This document shows, one piece after another, positions 13,343 through 14,532 of a DNA stretch of 14,532 nucleotides (positions within the stretch are counted from its first letter, which is position 1; each line of letters opens with the position of its first letter). The position numbers and the translations under genes are program-made. The DNA is taken from NCBI GenBank assembly GCA_003447295.1, contig DLZQ01000091.1:1-14532 (forward strand), read 5' to 3'. The notes beneath the pieces were generated by a model. That model saw nothing but the letters and a program-made list of their open reading frames with translations. It had not been told where the DNA came from and did not search any database. The DNA comes from Lachnospiraceae bacterium. GTDB lineage: Bacteria; Bacillota; Clostridia; Lachnospirales; Lachnospiraceae.

Positions 13343-14532
13343 ATGAGTAATTTACCCGAAGTAAAAATTGGCGTTGTGGCTGTCAGCCGTGACTGTTTCC
13401 CCGAGAGCCTTTCCGTGAACAGAAGAAAAGCTCTGATGAAGGCTTATACTGAGAAGTACGGCACCGACAGTGTCTATGAGTGTCCCGTATGTATCGTGGA
13501 GAGCGAGATCCATATGGTACAGGCGCTTGAAGATATCAAGAAGGCAGGCTGTAACGCACTGTGCGTATATCTGGGCAATTTCGGCCCCGAGATCTCCGAG
13601 ACCTTATTGGCAAAGCATTTTGACGGTCCGGCCATGTTCATTGCGGCAGCAGAAGAGACCCAGAACGATCTGGTAGGAGGCAGAGGCGATGCTTACTGCG
13701 GTATGCTGAATGCCAGTTACAACTTAAAGCTTCGTAATATCAAGGCTTACATTCCTGAGAATCCTGTGGGAACCGCAGCAGAGTGCGCAGACATGCTCCA
13801 TGAGTTCATTCCCATTGCAAGAGCTATCGTGGGCTTAAGCGACCTGAAGATCATTTCCTTCGGTCCCAGACCTTTGAACTTCTTAGCTTGTAACGCACCA
13901 ATCAAGCAGCTGTACAATCTGGGCGTGGAGATCGAGGAGAATTCCGAGCTGGATCTGTTCGAAGCTTTCAGGAAGCATGACGGAGATGAGAGAATTCCGG
14001 CTAAGGTAAAAGAGATGGAAGCAGAGCTGGGCGCAGGCAACCACAAGCCCGAAGTACTGCCGAAGCTTGCTCAGTATGAACTGACTCTGCTTGACTGGAT
14101 CGAGGCGCACAAGGGGTATCGTAAGTATGTAGCGATTGCCGGCAAATGCTGGCCTGCATTCCAGACTCAATTTGGTTTTGTACCCTGCTATGTGAACAGC
14201 CGCCTTACCGGTATGGGTATTCCTGTATCCTGTGAGGTAGATATCTACGGCTGCTTAAGTGAGTTCATCGGAACCTGTGTCAGCGCCGATGCCGTTACTC
14301 TGTTAGACATCAACAACACCGTTCCCGATGACATGTACGAAGAGTCCATCAAGGGCAAATTCAACTATACGCACAAGGATACCTTCATGGGCTTCCATTG
14401 CGGCAATACCAACTCTAAGAAGCTGACCTCCTGCAACATGAAGTACCAGATGATCATGGCAAGAACCCTTCCCGAAGAGGTGACCCAGGGTACTCTGGAA
14501 GGAGATATTGTTCCCGGAGACATCACCTTCTA
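13343..14532 (+). CDS. L-fucose isomerase-family sugar isomerase, partial (3' end cut by window)
   Basis: Open from a strong AGGAGG-preceded ATG to the window edge, 396 codons and two bases, no internal stop. The protein resembles the L-fucose/L-arabinose isomerase superfamily, which converts aldoses to ketoses at a manganese site. Candidate metal ligands are E298 and D300 in PVSCEVDIYG and H352 in GFHCGNT, in the expected order and context; the end of the metal domain is missing. The N-terminal half (about 1-170) shows the usual alpha/beta fold with ALCVYLGNFGPE and AAAEETQNDL. It follows the DUF4867 gene by 110 bases, with a hairpin between. It most likely supplies the ketose for the kinase encoded upstream. 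L-fucose, D-arabinose, L-arabinose or a novel pentose are all possible substrates. Confidence 0.8.
   Translation, partial: MSNLPEVKIGVVAVSRDCFPESLSVNRRKALMKAYTEKYGTDSVYECPVCIVESEIHMVQALEDIKKAGCNALCVYLGNFGPEISETLLAKHFDGPAMFIAAAEETQNDLVGGRGDAYCGMLNASYNLKLRNIKAYIPENPVGTAAECADMLHEFIPIARAIVGLSDLKIISFGPRPLNFLACNAPIKQLYNLGVEIEENSELDLFEAFRKHDGDERIPAKVKEMEAELGAGNHKPEVLPKLAQYELTLLDWIEAHKGYRKYVAIAGKCWPAFQTQFGFVPCYVNSRLTGMGIPVSCEVDIYGCLSEFIGTCVSADAVTLLDINNTVPDDMYEESIKGKFNYTHKDTFMGFHCGNTNSKKLTSCNMKYQMIMARTLPEEVTQGTLEGDIVPGDITF

Overview
The window looks like chromosome of a low-to-mid GC, anaerobic, spore-former-type Firmicute, most likely a Lachnospiraceae-like member of the Clostridia. This rests on the strong AGGAGG-type ribosome sites, the DnaD/DnaI-type helicase-loading genes, the paired GlgC/GlgD glycogen enzymes, SpoVG and a DUF4867-type sugar gene. 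No mobile element, CRISPR array, rRNA or tRNA was seen. The left and right edges both cut through features.

Layout. At 1-175 there is a gene-free, highly structured stretch, probably part of a noncoding RNA that runs off the left edge. A minus-strand block follows: murC (3871-5268), a 300-base gap with a dense DnaA-box cluster, then a DnaD-domain primosome gene, a DnaI/DnaC-type helicase loader and a long, divergent PRPP synthetase (prs). prs ends inside a perfect terminator hairpin. The 380-base gap 5269-5649 carries the back-to-back murC and glgC promoters. The plus-strand block glgC-glgD (glycogen synthesis) and spoVG ends at a bidirectional terminator. A minus-strand tocopherol-cyclase-like gene and a LacI-family regulator come next. 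The regulator is divergent from a plus-strand sugar block: xylulokinase-type kinase, a DUF4867 cupin-like protein and an L-fucose isomerase-family protein cut by the right edge.

How the genes work together. The primosome pair resembles in content the Bacillus dnaB-dnaI arrangement. It sits directly behind three perfect and several near-perfect DnaA boxes, which suggests that DnaA level or activity controls helicase-loader expression or that the site titrates DnaA. GlgC and GlgD would make ADP-glucose as a mixed enzyme. The LacI-kinase-DUF4867-isomerase group looks like a pentose or deoxyhexose catabolic unit in which an aldose is isomerised and then phosphorylated. A palindromic site just after the kinase promoter is a natural operator for the neighbouring LacI protein.

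Most worth a second look: the DnaA-box cluster, the edge RNA, the DUF4867/isomerase/kinase unit and the tocopherol-cyclase-like protein in an apparent anaerobe.
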